In this document: positions 1 through 9,025 of the stretch, piece after piece
Layout: each line of letters begins with the position of its first letter
Numbering within the stretch: position 1 is the stretch's first letter
Origin: an uncultured Clostridia bacterium
Lineage (GTDB): Bacteria; Bacillota; Clostridia; Lachnospirales; Anaerotignaceae
NCBI GenBank assembly: GCA_910586765.1
Contig: CAJUJJ010000003.1
Location: 1-64,000 of the forward strand
Direction of reading: 5' to 3'
Length of the DNA stretch: 64,000 nt
Notes under the pieces: model-generated
Told to the model about the DNA's origin: nothing
What the model saw: only the letters and a program-made list of their open reading frames with translations
Databases searched by the model: none
Made by a program: the position numbers and the translations under genes

Positions 1-13
1 CCACCCTCTCCGG

Positions 14-47
14 GAACCGGACTTACATCTCTCAATGTATCCGGCTC
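14..47 (-). ncRNA. Group II intron domain V catalytic hairpin
   Basis: The minus strand reads GAGCCGGATACATTGAGA and then GATGTAAGTCCGGTTC. The outer stem (GAGCCGG with CCGGTTC) holds the AGC catalytic triad, there is a two-base bulge, and the terminal stem is capped by a GNRA-like GAGA loop. Size (34 nt) and motif fit domain V of the introns whose 5' end is GTGCGCCC. It is the ribozyme core for splicing and transposition. Confidence 0.85.
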
Positions 48-71
48 TGTTATCGTTCGGTCAGCAGTTAC

Positions 72-1871
72 TCACTGGTTGTGGATTGCAACATGGCATT
101 TTTTGCACACAACCAGCGTTTTACGCCGTTTTGCAATCATTGCAACCTCCCATGCCTGCTTGCCCTTAAGGTTTTTGAGCTTGTTGACATGGTGAACTTC
201 GTAACAATCGCTCTCGGTCGTACCGCATAGCTCACAGACCTTTGCTTTCAATCTCTGCTCCAAGGCTGTTCGGGAATATCCGTACTCCACCGCAGCATTG
301 CATACGATGTCCGTCGGATTGGCCTTATCCTTGCAATCGGAGTATTTTGCAAAATAGCATCGTTTTTGCCCCGTTTTGGTTTCGTAGGGGATTCCCCATT
401 CTCCGTAGTGGTCTTTGAATTTCTCAACCACCTTGGCTATGGTGCATTTATGCTTACTTGCGAGGGTTTTGAGGCAACTGTATTCCATGAGATAGGAAAA
501 GTAGCACAGTTTATAAAAATTGCTGGCAATTCCATAGTAGTTGCAGATTCCCCGCAGTTCCGCATTGTAGGCAGAAACGATTTCCAAATCTGTGAGTCGC
601 AAAAGAGATTTACGGCGGACAGGCATGAGTTTCCCATCCGGTTTCTGTATCGCAATTTCCTTGGCGAAAATGAAGCTGTGAATCTTATCATCGAATGGGA
701 TAGACAGTTCACAGGAATTGTTGAGGGTGCGTTTTGTCTTTTTGCCTGGCCCACCATGCTTGATAATGCTGCTTCTGCGAACACGAACATCATACCCCAA
801 AAATCTTGCCCTTTCGCTGCTATGAGTGATGAGTGTTTTTTCTTCGCTGAGTTCCATCTTTAAGGTTTCACGGATAAACTCAGAAAGTTTACTCTTTATC
901 CACTGGCAGTCCTCTTGACTTCCTTTCACACCGAGAATAAAGTCATCCGCATAGCGGATATACTTGATGCACTTTTTTGTCTGAGCTGTACAGGGCATTT
1001 TCAGCATGAGCTTCCGCTTTTCGTTGTATTCGGAAAGCAGTTGTTCTCTTTCTGCCCCGGTGCGTCTGCCGATGTGATAGGAAAGTTTCTGGAGGTCATT
1101 GCTTAGGAGGCGATATTCTGTCCTGACAGGTTCTTGCCCATGGGTATCAAATTCGCTTTTCAGCTTCATTACAAATTTGTCCAGCTCATGCAGATAGATG
1201 TTAGCAAGGAGCGGAGAAATGATACCGCCCTGTGGAGTACCACTGTAGGTTTTGTGATATTTCCAATCCTCCAAATATCCAGCCTTTAGAAATTTGTAAA
1301 TCAGCTTTATCAACCGGGCATCCTTGATTTTACTATGAATCAAGCCTACAAGAACGCTGTGGTCGATATTGTCAAAGCACCCTTTGATGTCACCCTCCAC
1401 GAACCAACGCATACCATTGAACTCCATTTTTAAGGATTTCAGTGCGGTATGGCAGCTCCTTTTGGGTCTGAATCCATGAGAAACTGGCAAGAAAACAGGC
1501 TCATACACCGCTTCGAGAACCATCCGCAGAACTTCCTGTACCAGCTTATCTGTGAATGTCGGGATTCCCAGAGGTCGCTTTTTCTTGGGATTGTTCTTCT
1601 TCTGGATATAGGTTCTTCTGGCGGGTGTGGGCTGGTAGGTTTCATCAGCGAGCCTTTGGATGATATTTGCGATTTTGGCTTCGCTGAATCCATCTGCCGT
1701 GTCATCGTTTGCACCCTTAGTTGCGGCACCACTGTTGGCATACAGATTTTTATATGCCAGAAAATACAGGTCTGGCCTCAGCATATAGCGATGCAGTCTG
1801 GTAAAAATTTCATCTTTATTTGCGAGTGAGTTTCTACTGATTCTTGCTAAAATTTCGGTTGTTGGTTGCAT
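72..1871 (-). CDS. ltrA: Group II intron-encoded reverse transcriptase/maturase (LtrA family)
   Basis: 599 aa multifunctional intron protein that binds its intron RNA, aids splicing and primes reverse transcription at the target. Reverse transcriptase blocks run from about residue 60 to 370; the catalytic motif is YADD within YIRYADDFILG. A maturase/thumb region follows. The C terminus has an HNH-type zinc endonuclease domain (CELCG...EVHHV...CKKCHVAIH), which suggests target-DNA nicking. The frame is open upstream to 1934, but the ATG at 1871 follows AGGGAGG at a good distance and opens with MQPTTEILARIS, as in relatives, so it is preferred. No frameshift or missing motif is seen, so the protein looks functional. 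Confidence 0.95.
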   Translation of the reverse strand: MQPTTEILARISRNSLANKDEIFTRLHRYMLRPDLYFLAYKNLYANSGAATKGANDDTADGFSEAKIANIIQRLADETYQPTPARRTYIQKKNNPKKKRPLGIPTFTDKLVQEVLRMVLEAVYEPVFLPVSHGFRPKRSCHTALKSLKMEFNGMRWFVEGDIKGCFDNIDHSVLVGLIHSKIKDARLIKLIYKFLKAGYLEDWKYHKTYSGTPQGGIISPLLANIYLHELDKFVMKLKSEFDTHGQEPVRTEYRLLSNDLQKLSYHIGRRTGAEREQLLSEYNEKRKLMLKMPCTAQTKKCIKYIRYADDFILGVKGSQEDCQWIKSKLSEFIRETLKMELSEEKTLITHSSERARFLGYDVRVRRSSIIKHGGPGKKTKRTLNNSCELSIPFDDKIHSFIFAKEIAIQKPDGKLMPVRRKSLLRLTDLEIVSAYNAELRGICNYYGIASNFYKLCYFSYLMEYSCLKTLASKHKCTIAKVVEKFKDHYGEWGIPYETKTGQKRCYFAKYSDCKDKANPTDIVCNAAVEYGYSRTALEQRLKAKVCELCGTTESDCYEVHHVNKLKNLKGKQAWEVAMIAKRRKTLVVCKKCHVAIHNQ

Positions 1872-2446
1872 TTTGAGGTTTTCCTCCCTAATCAACTTTT
1901 CTTTTAGTACACAATAACTACGCCCCTTCGCCATGTGAGGGTCATTACCCCTCTCGGACTACTACGGGCGTTCCGTGCCCATGCAGGATTTTCAGGCTCT
2001 ACAGCCATAGCCGAATTTTCACCTCCTTCGGTTGGCGTTCCTGTTTAGGGCATCCCCAGTTAGCGTTGAGCATAGGCAAATGTGGATTGTCGGTCTCCGC
2101 TTTCGTTTCCTTGCCATAGGTTCTCCTACAGATTGCACACCGTTTTTGATAACCGATTGATTGACACCTATAACCAATCGCCAGTGTGCCAGAGGTTACA
2201 GATACTTTCCTCCGCCTGACCGATAACAGAAATTAGAAACTTGCGTTCAGTAAACCCAACTTAAGCCTCATATCCACTTAACATTGCAGTTCAGTCGCAC
2301 CAAGTTATCTTTAGGTGACTTACTGCTTTCCTGCCGTGCTGTGTTCCCGTTTCAGCTTTCGCCTTTCGGTTAGGCAGGTTGTTTCCCGTGTTATCTTACG
2401 GGGTAGTGCCTTACACTACTTTGCTCAACGCCCTATCTGGGCGCAC

Positions 2447-3904
2447 GGTGTCGATAGTTTCTTTTCCCAATGCCTGATTCAGTTCTTTGAGCGTGGTTGG
2501 CTCAGAACCACCCAGGAAAATTCGGGAATCCATGTTGCCGATGATGGTATCGGCATTGTCTTTATAAATGGCTTTCAGCTGTGATTGTGCCTGGAGAACA
2601 AGGCAAGCCGATATTTCACGGCTTCGGATTGTCGCTACCAGTTTTTCCAGATTGGGAATCTGACCGATGTTTGCCATCTCATCAATCAGGCAGCGTACAT
2701 GAACCGGCAGTCTGCCGCCGTACACATCATCTGCTTTCTCGCACAGCAAGTTGAACAGCTGTGTGTAAATCATGGAGATCAAAAAATTAAAGGTCGCATC
2801 CGTATCTGACATAATCAGAAAGAGCGCCGTTTTCTTATCTCCGAGGGTATCCAGCTGCAACTCGTCATAGGCAGTCACATCTCTGACCTCCTGAATATCA
2901 AAAGGAGCCAGACGAGCGCCGCAGGAAATCAAAATCGACTTAGCGGTCTTGCCGGCGGCTAACTTGTATTTTTTATACTGACGGACTGCAAAGTGATTCG
3001 GCTTTTTCTTTTCCAGGGCTTCAAACATCAGATCCACCGGGTTCTGGAACTCCTCATCATCTTCCCGCACCTCCATAGCGTTCAGGAACTCGATCAGGGT
3101 GGAAAAATTCTGTTCCTCAACCGGGGCTTCATAGTGGATATACCCGATCAAGGCACAGTAGAGCAGCGTTTCCGCCTTCGTCCAGAACTCGTCACCAGCT
3201 TTTCCATCACCCTTTGTGTTGGCAATCAGCGTTGTCACCAGTTTCAGAATGTCTTTTTCTGAATGGATATAGGCAAAAGGGTTATAGTGCATCGACTTCT
3301 GAAAGTTGATGGTGTTGAAAATCTTGATGGTGTAGCCATGCTTCAAAAGGGCGTTGCCGCACTCAATCACGATGCTGCCTTTCGGGTCAGTAACCACATA
3401 GGAGCTGTGCATCTGGAGAAGGTTTGGCTTCAACCAAAAGCGAGTTTTACCGGAACCCGAACCGCCGATAATCAGAACATTCTTATTTCGGGCATTGGCA
3501 GGATTCTTCGGGCGATTGCTCATCATCAGCCGCTCCGTTTTCGTCAGGATCACATTGTCCTCGAACTTTGGTGCAATAAACGGCTCAATATCTTTTGCCG
3601 TTCCCCAACGAGCAGAACCGTACTCAACATTGTGTCGGTACTTCTTTGCGTTTTTGCCTTTTAGATAGACAGCCAGCCGAAGTCCTGCGCCGCAGAAAAT
3701 GCCAATCAGCAAATCCAACGAGTGAAAGCTGGGCAGCGGATTGTTCAGGGCTATCGGAAGGGCATGAAAAAAGCTGAGGATTTTCGCAGATGAATCTGCA
3801 CCCTCAGCCAATCTCCATGCTTCTCCTAAATTCGTAGCGAACAATCCTACCAGAAGATACGGTAAATTCAGAATCAGGAGCTTTTTCATTTTCCTCTTAT
3901 CCAT
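2447..3904 (-). CDS. virD4: VirD4/TraG-type type IV coupling protein, 5' exon (split by group II intron)
   Basis: This 486-residue exon is the membrane ATPase that couples the relaxosome to the conjugation channel. Two N-terminal hydrophobic segments (about residues 9-26 and 64-80) precede the cytoplasmic ATPase domain. Walker A is GGSGSGKT near residue 150; Walker B lies in CLIDEMANIG near residue 408. The ORF reads into the intron and stops at 2411, but the true exon ends at 2447 after a Thr codon, where GTGCGCCC begins. The remaining C-terminal part must lie left of the window. The ATG at 3904 overlaps the pcfB stop (TGATG); a GTG one codon upstream is an alternative start. Confidence 0.9.
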
Positions 3905-4386
3905 CACAGATCACGCTCCTGTTTCTTCTCTCGAACCTTCTTCGGAATCGCTGCGACAATTTCCTTGAACTTCTTCAGCTGCGCCAGAACGCTCGGCTTT
4001 TCATTTTTGGTTAATGCCCTTGCCTGATGTTCCTTGCAGATTGCATCCAAAGCATCTGCATCTTTGGAACGGACAAAAACAAGAAACCGGGGAGGATCAA
4101 CGGACTTATCTTTTCTTACGGCAAAGTCCACGCCGTACTTCTTGGCGAGCTTTTCAAAATCACGGATACTCTCTTTGTCAATCTCAACATTCGTAGCACC
4201 CTGATTCTGTCCCAAAAGCTGTTTCACGGATTGCTTTCCATGAACGGCAGGGTCTCGTGCCTTTTTCATCTTCACTTTTTCCCGGTGCTGCAAATACTTG
4301 CGGATACCGGCAATGATAGTGCGCCCTGTTAGCTTGGTTGTGCTGATCGCCAGGTTTACTGTCCTGTTTTCAACTTCTTCCTGCAT
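3904..4386 (-). CDS. pcfB: PcfB family relaxosome-associated protein (DUF3801)
   Basis: 160 aa. Sequence style and position match the PcfB/DUF3801 family found immediately upstream of VirD4/PcfC coupling-protein genes in Gram-positive conjugative elements. The N-terminal half (about 5-40) is a predicted helical segment, the middle (70-115) has the conserved block ending in PPRFLVFVRSKD, and the tail is strongly basic (KKVREKKQERDL). It probably bridges the relaxase/oriT complex to the coupling protein. It has a strong GGAGGTGATG ribosome site before the ATG and overlaps virD4 by one base, so translation is coupled. Confidence 0.82.
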   Translation of the reverse strand: MQEEVENRTVNLAISTTKLTGRTIIAGIRKYLQHREKVKMKKARDPAVHGKQSVKQLLGQNQGATNVEIDKESIRDFEKLAKKYGVDFAVRKDKSVDPPRFLVFVRSKDADALDAICKEHQARALTKNEKPSVLAQLKKFKEIVAAIPKKVREKKQERDL

Positions 4387-4422
4387 GATTCATCACCTCC
4401 TGCAAGCAGTAGAGTGAACGGA

Positions 4423-4734
4423 TTATCGTGCCATATCTCTGTGGTCGTAATACAGATTGCCCTTGGCAACTGCGGCGTGGCTGATAATCTTGATATTGCC
4501 AGCTTTCTGGTTATCCAGAGCCTTCTGATAACCCACATCGCTCAAATACAGACGATTTCTTTCGCCTTTCCAACCGACAGGCGATTCATCGGTCAGCACA
4601 TCGAAAATAATCATGTGCTTGGTGGCTTCATCAAATCGTGCCAAGTCCATATAGGTATGTCCCTGGTACTCCTTAGCGCCATCCTGAATCCGCTTTCGCT
4701 CCATCAGCTCTCCAATCGTCGAATTTCTTTGCAT
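4423..4734 (-). CDS. Conserved element protein, possibly DUF5720-like
   Basis: 103 aa protein of unknown function. The start is the ATG at 4734, preceded by AAGGAGG at a 5-nt spacing; the frame is open further upstream, but that part overlaps the preceding gene. The core MIIFDVLTDESPVG and a lysine/tyrosine-rich C terminus resemble small conserved proteins (DUF5720 type) of conjugative elements; this assignment is from memory and tentative. No membrane segment or signal peptide. It sits between the DpnD/PcfM-like gene and pcfB and is co-oriented with both, so it is probably co-transcribed with the transfer block. Confidence 0.6.
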   Translation of the reverse strand: MQRNSTIGELMERKRIQDGAKEYQGHTYMDLARFDEATKHMIIFDVLTDESPVGWKGERNRLYLSDVGYQKALDNQKAGNIKIISHAAVAKGNLYYDHRDMAR

Positions 4735-4744
4735 AAGAACCTCC

Positions 4745-5386
4745 TTACAGAACATCTCGGTCAGGGTTGCTTTTGTGGGGAACCGAATCAGCTTTGACAG
4801 GTGCATCTTCTTTCTTCACCATGTCATCCGGCAGGGGAAGCGCCATAATGCTGCGCCCCATGCGTACAAAAGTCTCAGGCTGATGAAAGTGTTCCTCAAA
4901 CTGCTTCATCAGTTCCGGGGACAGAGAACAAAAATCATCCTCGCCCAATCCCACAACCAGAAAATCACCGGCGATAATGTCATAAATATCGCCGTCATCA
5001 TCACGCAGCGCACGGTTCAGTTCTTTGCCTACGAGTTTACCTTCGTCGTGCATCACCAGTGCAACCGGCTCATTGAACGGATAAGTTGCCTCAATATCGC
5101 CACCTACGGCTTTCTGCAAATCCTCCAGCTCACAGCTGATCTGCACAGCCTGCGGATACATGAACGGCTTTACCAGCAACACATTCATGGTATCTGCCTG
5201 TTCTTTCTGAACCTCCCGTTCCTCGGTCGTGCCGAACGCAACACCGGTAAAGTTTTCGGAGTCCAGAATGTACTCCGAATTGTAATAAGCGGCTCTAACC
5301 TGTTCCTCTGCCGCATCATGAGATTCTGCTTGCACCGTAACCGTTTTCTCCAAGGTTTCGGTGATCTTCACATCGTATTCTTTCAA
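4745..5386 (-). CDS. DpnD/PcfM-like domain fused to DUF3846
   Basis: 213 aa, TTG start at 5386 preceded by GGAGGTATCGAAAC. Residues 1-50 (MKEYDVKITETLEKTV) resemble the DpnD/PcfM family. Residues 68-175 (MNVLLVKPFMYPQAV through MKQFEEHF) match the DUF3846 pattern common in conjugative elements and phages. The two-domain arrangement is seen in related elements. The C-terminal 40 residues are polar and probably disordered. Function is unknown. It lies upstream of the 103 aa gene with its stop inside that gene's ribosome site, so the two are coupled. Confidence 0.75.
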   Translation of the reverse strand: MKEYDVKITETLEKTVTVQAESHDAAEEQVRAAYYNSEYILDSENFTGVAFGTTEEREVQKEQADTMNVLLVKPFMYPQAVQISCELEDLQKAVGGDIEATYPFNEPVALVMHDEGKLVGKELNRALRDDDGDIYDIIAGDFLVVGLGEDDFCSLSPELMKQFEEHFHQPETFVRMGRSIMALPLPDDMVKKEDAPVKADSVPHKSNPDRDVL

Positions 5387-5440
5387 GTTTCGATACCTCC
5401 GTTTCTTTGAAAATAAGAAAAGCGACCATCCATGAACCTG

Positions 5441-5968
5441 TTACAGTTCATAAATAGTCGCATCCACATCGGCTAAAAGCTCGAACAAGCAAATATCGTC
5501 CAGTTCGCAAATCAGGGAACCCATGTCGAAGAAAATATCGTCCTCGCATTCCACCGTAGTAACCACGCTGCGGTGTTCGTTAAGACAAATAGCTTCTTCC
5601 TTGTCCATCGTGATCGTAGACATACAGGACACCACATAGAATGTCATATTTTCTGCTAACCACAGCTCCTTGCTCTGAATCGTGCGAACTTTTTCATCGC
5701 CGCTCATATCTTCTACATAGGACAGAAGCCGCACGGCTCTGCTGTTCAGAAGTACCTTTCCCTGATAGTCGATACCCTCACCAGCAGAGGACAATACTCG
5801 ATACTCGCTAACCATCTCGGCATTTTTCTGAAACGACTTTGCCAGAAGCGCAGGAGAAATATCATCGAACTCCTCACTGTAGTTTACGAGCATATCTACC
5901 ATATAATCAGGATCGCAAAGGTCGTAGAGTTCTTCCAAAGCGCCCTGAATGTTTTTGGGTGTAAACAT
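5441..5968 (-). CDS. Hypothetical conjugative-element protein
   Basis: 175 aa acidic soluble protein with no signal peptide or membrane segment. I do not recognise a domain. The N terminus MFTPKNIQGALEELYDL and the Asp/Glu-rich C terminus (ELDDICLFELLADVD) suggest a small globular protein. It follows parB by 8 nt on the same strand and precedes the DpnD/PcfM gene, so it belongs to the maintenance/transfer operon of the element. A role in partition, entry exclusion or counter-defence would be guesswork. Confidence 0.6.
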   Translation of the reverse strand: MFTPKNIQGALEELYDLCDPDYMVDMLVNYSEEFDDISPALLAKSFQKNAEMVSEYRVLSSAGEGIDYQGKVLLNSRAVRLLSYVEDMSGDEKVRTIQSKELWLAENMTFYVVSCMSTITMDKEEAICLNEHRSVVTTVECEDDIFFDMGSLICELDDICLFELLADVDATIYEL

Positions 5969-5976
5969 TTTTTACC

Positions 5977-6903
5977 TTACCTTTCCATTGATTTTTCTCT
6001 TTTTTTCTGCCATTGCTCCAAAAGCTGAATGATTTTATCCTCCATCTGCTTGTTGGTATAGGACTTCGGGAAGTATTTTCGCAACGAATCCGTTTTGAAG
6101 GTTACTCTGTCCAGCTCTCCCTTCTTGATTTCATTCATAATCTCGCACATCGCATCCAGCGTACACTCGCCCTCCTGTGCGAGCTTTTTAATTCGCTGTG
6201 CTTGCGAAAGGGAAGGAGCTGCTTGAGCATAATCCATTGCAGAAAGAAAATCCTTCTGTTCTTCACTTGCCAGGTAGGAAAGCTCCACCGCAGGATTGAA
6301 TTTGATCTGACCCGTATCCACCATATCCAGCAGTTCAGGGATAAGTTCGGTCAGACGGATATAGCGTTGAATTGTTCTTGCACTTTCGCCTGCATCTTCA
6401 GCCATTTTTTCGTCTGCTCTGAACTTCGTGCCAAGTTGGCACGAAGTTAAATCTGTCCTTTCGCCCTGATGTTTAATCGCATCCAGCTTCATCTTGTAGG
6501 CAAATGCTCTTTCGCTCGGAAGAATGGTTTCTCTCTGCAAATTCGCATCGACCATCAAAATAATGGCTGCATCATCGTCCAGGTCACGAACAATCGCAGG
6601 CATGGTTTCCTTACCCGCAAGCTCCGATGCCCGGTGCCGCCTGTGACCAGAAACGATTTCATAACCACCGTCGGGGTCAGGACGGACAATCGCAGGAGTG
6701 AGAACTCCGAAATCTCGGACGCTCTCTGCCGTTTTCATCATTTCTTCATCATCAACCACACGGAAGGGGTGTCCCTCAAAGGGGTGTAGCTCAGAAAGCG
6801 GAATTTCCTGCACACGCTCCTGCTGGGCTTCAGCTCTGGATTGATCGGTGGAGAAAATATCATCGTACCCCTTCAAGCTGATGTTTGCGCCTTTTTTCTG
6901 CAT
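5977..6903 (-). CDS. parB: ParB/Spo0J-family partition protein
   Basis: 308 aa centromere-binding CTPase-type protein. The N-terminal ParB/sulfiredoxin-like domain (about 30-125) holds the box GGYEIVSGHRRHRASELAG, the CTP-binding arginine patch, followed by DANLQRETILPSERAFAY. A helix-turn-helix region (about 150-225) should bind parS-like sites. The start at 6903 has AAGGAGGTG 7-8 nt upstream and lies inside parA, giving a 44-nt overlap and translational coupling. With ParA it stabilises the excised circular or replicating form of the element. parS sites were not identified by eye. Confidence 0.93.
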   Translation of the reverse strand: MQKKGANISLKGYDDIFSTDQSRAEAQQERVQEIPLSELHPFEGHPFRVVDDEEMMKTAESVRDFGVLTPAIVRPDPDGGYEIVSGHRRHRASELAGKETMPAIVRDLDDDAAIILMVDANLQRETILPSERAFAYKMKLDAIKHQGERTDLTSCQLGTKFRADEKMAEDAGESARTIQRYIRLTELIPELLDMVDTGQIKFNPAVELSYLASEEQKDFLSAMDYAQAAPSLSQAQRIKKLAQEGECTLDAMCEIMNEIKKGELDRVTFKTDSLRKYFPKSYTNKQMEDKIIQLLEQWQKKREKSMER

Positions 6904-7687
6904 TGTTTAACACCTCCTTCGTCAGAATTTTATAGGCTTCGGCAACTTTGCCTTTGGGATCATGCTTGAAGATACTGGTTCCCTCTGCGCTGATTTCCTC
7001 TGCACGGACAGAGCGGGGAATGTCGGTCTTGTAAACCTTCAGCTTTCCGCCGTAGCTCTCCCGAATCAGATTGCTGATGTCTTTGGAGTAGTTGGTGCGG
7101 CTGTCCACCATCGTCAGAAGAATCCCTTCAATCCTCAGTTTCGGGTTGATTTGCCTTTTGACCTTGTTGATGGTTCCAAGCAGCTGTTCCAGACCCTTTG
7201 CAGGAAGGTATGCTGCCTGAACCGGTATCAGCACATTGTCGGCAGCTGCCAACGCATTGACGGTCAGCATACCCAAAGACGGCATACAGTCAAGAAGAAT
7301 GTAATCATAATTCTGTTTGACTGTATCCAGGTATTGCCGGAGAATGGTTTCCCGGCTCATGGCATTGACCAGTGCTACCTCCATACCTGAGAGTTCGATG
7401 TTGGACGGCACCAAATCAACGCCCTCCGGATGATGAAGAATCCCTTCATCGGGAGTAATAGGGTTTTCCATCATAATCTTTCCCATCAGATCGGAAAGTG
7501 TCGGAGACAGATCATCCGGGCAGGGATTGCCCAAACTGACCGTCAGGGAAGCCTGGGGATCGGTGTCTACCAGAAGCACCTTTTTTCCTTCAAGAGCCAA
7601 GCCAACGCCCAGATTCTCGGTGGTGGTGGTCTTTCCAGTGCCTCCTTTCTGATTGACCACCGCAATGATGGTTGCTTTTTTCGACAT
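6860..7687 (-). CDS. parA: ParA/Soj-family partition ATPase
   Basis: 275 aa. Deviant Walker A KGGTGKTTTT (residues about 14-23) directly after the N-terminal strand, A' motif VDTDPQASLT, and Walker B-like YILLDCMPSLGMLT. These define the MinD/ParA superfamily, which makes nucleoid-bound gradients that separate plasmid or element copies through ParB. ATG at 7687 follows GGAAGGAG and starts 6 nt after the replication initiator stop. Together repA_N, parA and parB form a plasmid-like maintenance module inside the conjugative element. Confidence 0.95.
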   Translation of the reverse strand: MSKKATIIAVVNQKGGTGKTTTTENLGVGLALEGKKVLLVDTDPQASLTVSLGNPCPDDLSPTLSDLMGKIMMENPITPDEGILHHPEGVDLVPSNIELSGMEVALVNAMSRETILRQYLDTVKQNYDYILLDCMPSLGMLTVNALAAADNVLIPVQAAYLPAKGLEQLLGTINKVKRQINPKLRIEGILLTMVDSRTNYSKDISNLIRESYGGKLKVYKTDIPRSVRAEEISAEGTSIFKHDPKGKVAEAYKILTKEVLNNAEKRRKHQLEGVR

Positions 7688-7693
7688 TTATCG

Positions 7694-8623
7694 TCACTCT
7701 CCTTCCTCTCGCTTCATTTTCAATTTCTTAAATCCTCCTTCCAAATATCCGTGTGACATATCGTGCCGAACAAGAGCATCGTAGTAGGTGTCTATTGTCG
7801 TCGGCGCATTGTATATCGTAGTCAGCATATACTGACGGATATTTCTAATCTTTGTGGTGTTCTCCTTGAAGCAGTCCATAACATATCGAATATGCTCGAC
7901 ATTCAGTTTCATAAACCGACTGCGGACAATTTCTGCCGGACGCTCCTCTGCACCAATGCGAATCAACGGTCGCTTTGTGCAAACCGTTTCAACGATCAAC
8001 TCCAGAATGTTATCCAGCATTTCAGAATCGTAAGGGTAATCCTTCTTCAACAAATCCATACTGAGCTGATCCGAGAAATAATCAAAGTATTCTTGATACC
8101 GGTCATTCTCGTCCATCATTCCACCCTTTCCGGAAGGAAAGATAGAATCAGTATCACTAAATTCAGTATTTTTAATATCAGTATTATTACATTGTGATTT
8201 CGGAAGTTCTTGAGTTGTGATTTCCATTGTTCCAGAATTGTGATTTTCACAATTCAAGAGTTGTGAATCCACAGCAGAGATAAAGTTCTTCACATAGATC
8301 AGGTTGGGTTTTCCCAAACCCTGGCGCTTACGTTCAATCAATCCGGCTTTCTTCTCAAGTTCACTGAGCAGCTTGATAGCCTTTTGTTCAGCACAGTTCA
8401 GAGCCATCTTTGCTTCGTCGATTGTAAAAATGATATACACTCGACCGTTTTGATCGATCCAACCATTCTTGGCAGACAGGCTCATGCGGTCAAGCAAAAT
8501 GCCATACAGCAGCTTGGCATCAGCGGAAATATTCCAGAACCTCTCGTTTGTGAACAACACCTTCGGAACTCGATAGAATGTGAATAGATCGGATTGCTGA
8601 CCGTAAAAATAATCAAAACTCAC
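7694..8623 (-). CDS. Replication initiator A family protein (RepA_N, with DUF6017-like C terminus)
   Basis: 309 aa. Residues 1-110 match the RepA_N winged-helix initiator domain (YRVPKVLFTNERFW, LLYGILLDRMSLS, KKAGLIERKRQGLGKPN). A polar linker (about 125-170) leads to a C-terminal domain (about 175-290, YDSEMLDNILELIVETVCTKRP to RNIRQYMLTTIYNAP) of the DUF6017 type that often accompanies RepA_N in Firmicute elements. It probably starts autonomous replication of the excised circle. The start is GTG at 8623, overlapping the upstream small gene by 4 nt (GTGTGA). Confidence 0.9.
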   Translation of the reverse strand: MSFDYFYGQQSDLFTFYRVPKVLFTNERFWNISADAKLLYGILLDRMSLSAKNGWIDQNGRVYIIFTIDEAKMALNCAEQKAIKLLSELEKKAGLIERKRQGLGKPNLIYVKNFISAVDSQLLNCENHNSGTMEITTQELPKSQCNNTDIKNTEFSDTDSIFPSGKGGMMDENDRYQEYFDYFSDQLSMDLLKKDYPYDSEMLDNILELIVETVCTKRPLIRIGAEERPAEIVRSRFMKLNVEHIRYVMDCFKENTTKIRNIRQYMLTTIYNAPTTIDTYYDALVRHDMSHGYLEGGFKKLKMKREEGE

Positions 8624-8754
8624 ACGGCTTCACCACCTTCTTTCTGCGGAAAACTTTCTGTTGTCAGCGGAATGCTGCGGAAAGTCGTATCCGTCTTTTC
8701 GTAAGGACATAGGGCAAAATAGTAGAAGCGGTATTCCTGTTCATACACATCCAT
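8620..8754 (-). CDS. Small conserved-position element protein (44 aa)
   Basis: A 44 aa ORF starting MDVYEQEYRFYYFALCPYEK. Its ATG at 8754 falls immediately after the TGA of the Cys-rich gene (TGATATG), and its stop overlaps the GTG of the replication initiator, so it fits tightly in the operon. The frame is open further upstream to 8838, but that part overlaps the Cys-rich gene by over 80 nt, so the shorter form is preferred. Function unknown; no recognised domain. Confidence 0.45.
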   Translation of the reverse strand: MDVYEQEYRFYYFALCPYEKTDTTFRSIPLTTESFPQKEGGEAV

Positions 8755-8755
8755 A

Positions 8756-8980
8756 TCAACGAAGCCCCACTTCACGCATAACCTTCTTCGTACACCAGCC
8801 AATGCACGGGTGATCTCGCCCATAGGGACAGCCATCACATTCCGACTTGGGTTTCGGTGGCAAAGAGATTAAGTAGTAGCAATTATTTCTACCCAGACGG
8901 CAACCCTTTCTGCCATTCGTCCAGAAGTAGCAGTAATGACAGTCGCTCGGCTTGTCTGCGGTATAAACAGGCTTGCTCAA
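8756..8980 (-). CDS. Cysteine-rich small protein of the element (74 aa, putative zinc-binding)
   Basis: Start assigned to TTG at 8980 because GGAGGTG sits 6 nt upstream; the open frame continues upstream across a strong hairpin and is unlikely to be translated. The protein has many cysteines in paired patterns (CHYC, CRLGRNNC, CDGC, CIGWC), which suggests two zinc-binding or Fe-S sites. No membrane segment. It heads the repA_N-parA-parB operon and lies just downstream of an attenuator-like terminator, so it may be a regulator of element functions (inference). Confidence 0.6.
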   Translation of the reverse strand: MSKPVYTADKPSDCHYCYFWTNGRKGCRLGRNNCYYLISLPPKPKSECDGCPYGRDHPCIGWCTKKVMREVGLR

Positions 8981-9025
8981 ATAAAACACCTCCAATCTCT
9001 TGTATTTGCCCATGGTTTTGGGCAT

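Larger units (their letters stand above)
1..2446 (-). mobile_element. Group II intron interrupting the coupling-protein gene (3' end off the window)
   Basis: On the minus strand the intron begins at 2446 with GTGCGCCCAGATAGGG, the classic bacterial group II 5' end. Structured RNA domains follow (2446 to about 1872), then an intron-encoded protein ORF (1871-72) and a domain V hairpin at 47-14. The window edge falls just after domain V, so domain VI and the 3' splice site are not seen. The 5' exon ends exactly after a Thr codon of a VirD4-type ORF, so the insertion is in phase 0 and splicing could restore the gene. The protein has reverse transcriptase and HNH regions, so the intron could be mobile. 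Confidence 0.93.

Noticed and set aside
366..1829. Plus-strand ORFs opposite the intron reverse transcriptase
   Set aside because: No domain similarity or ribosome sites; the minus-strand protein has full reverse transcriptase and HNH motifs.
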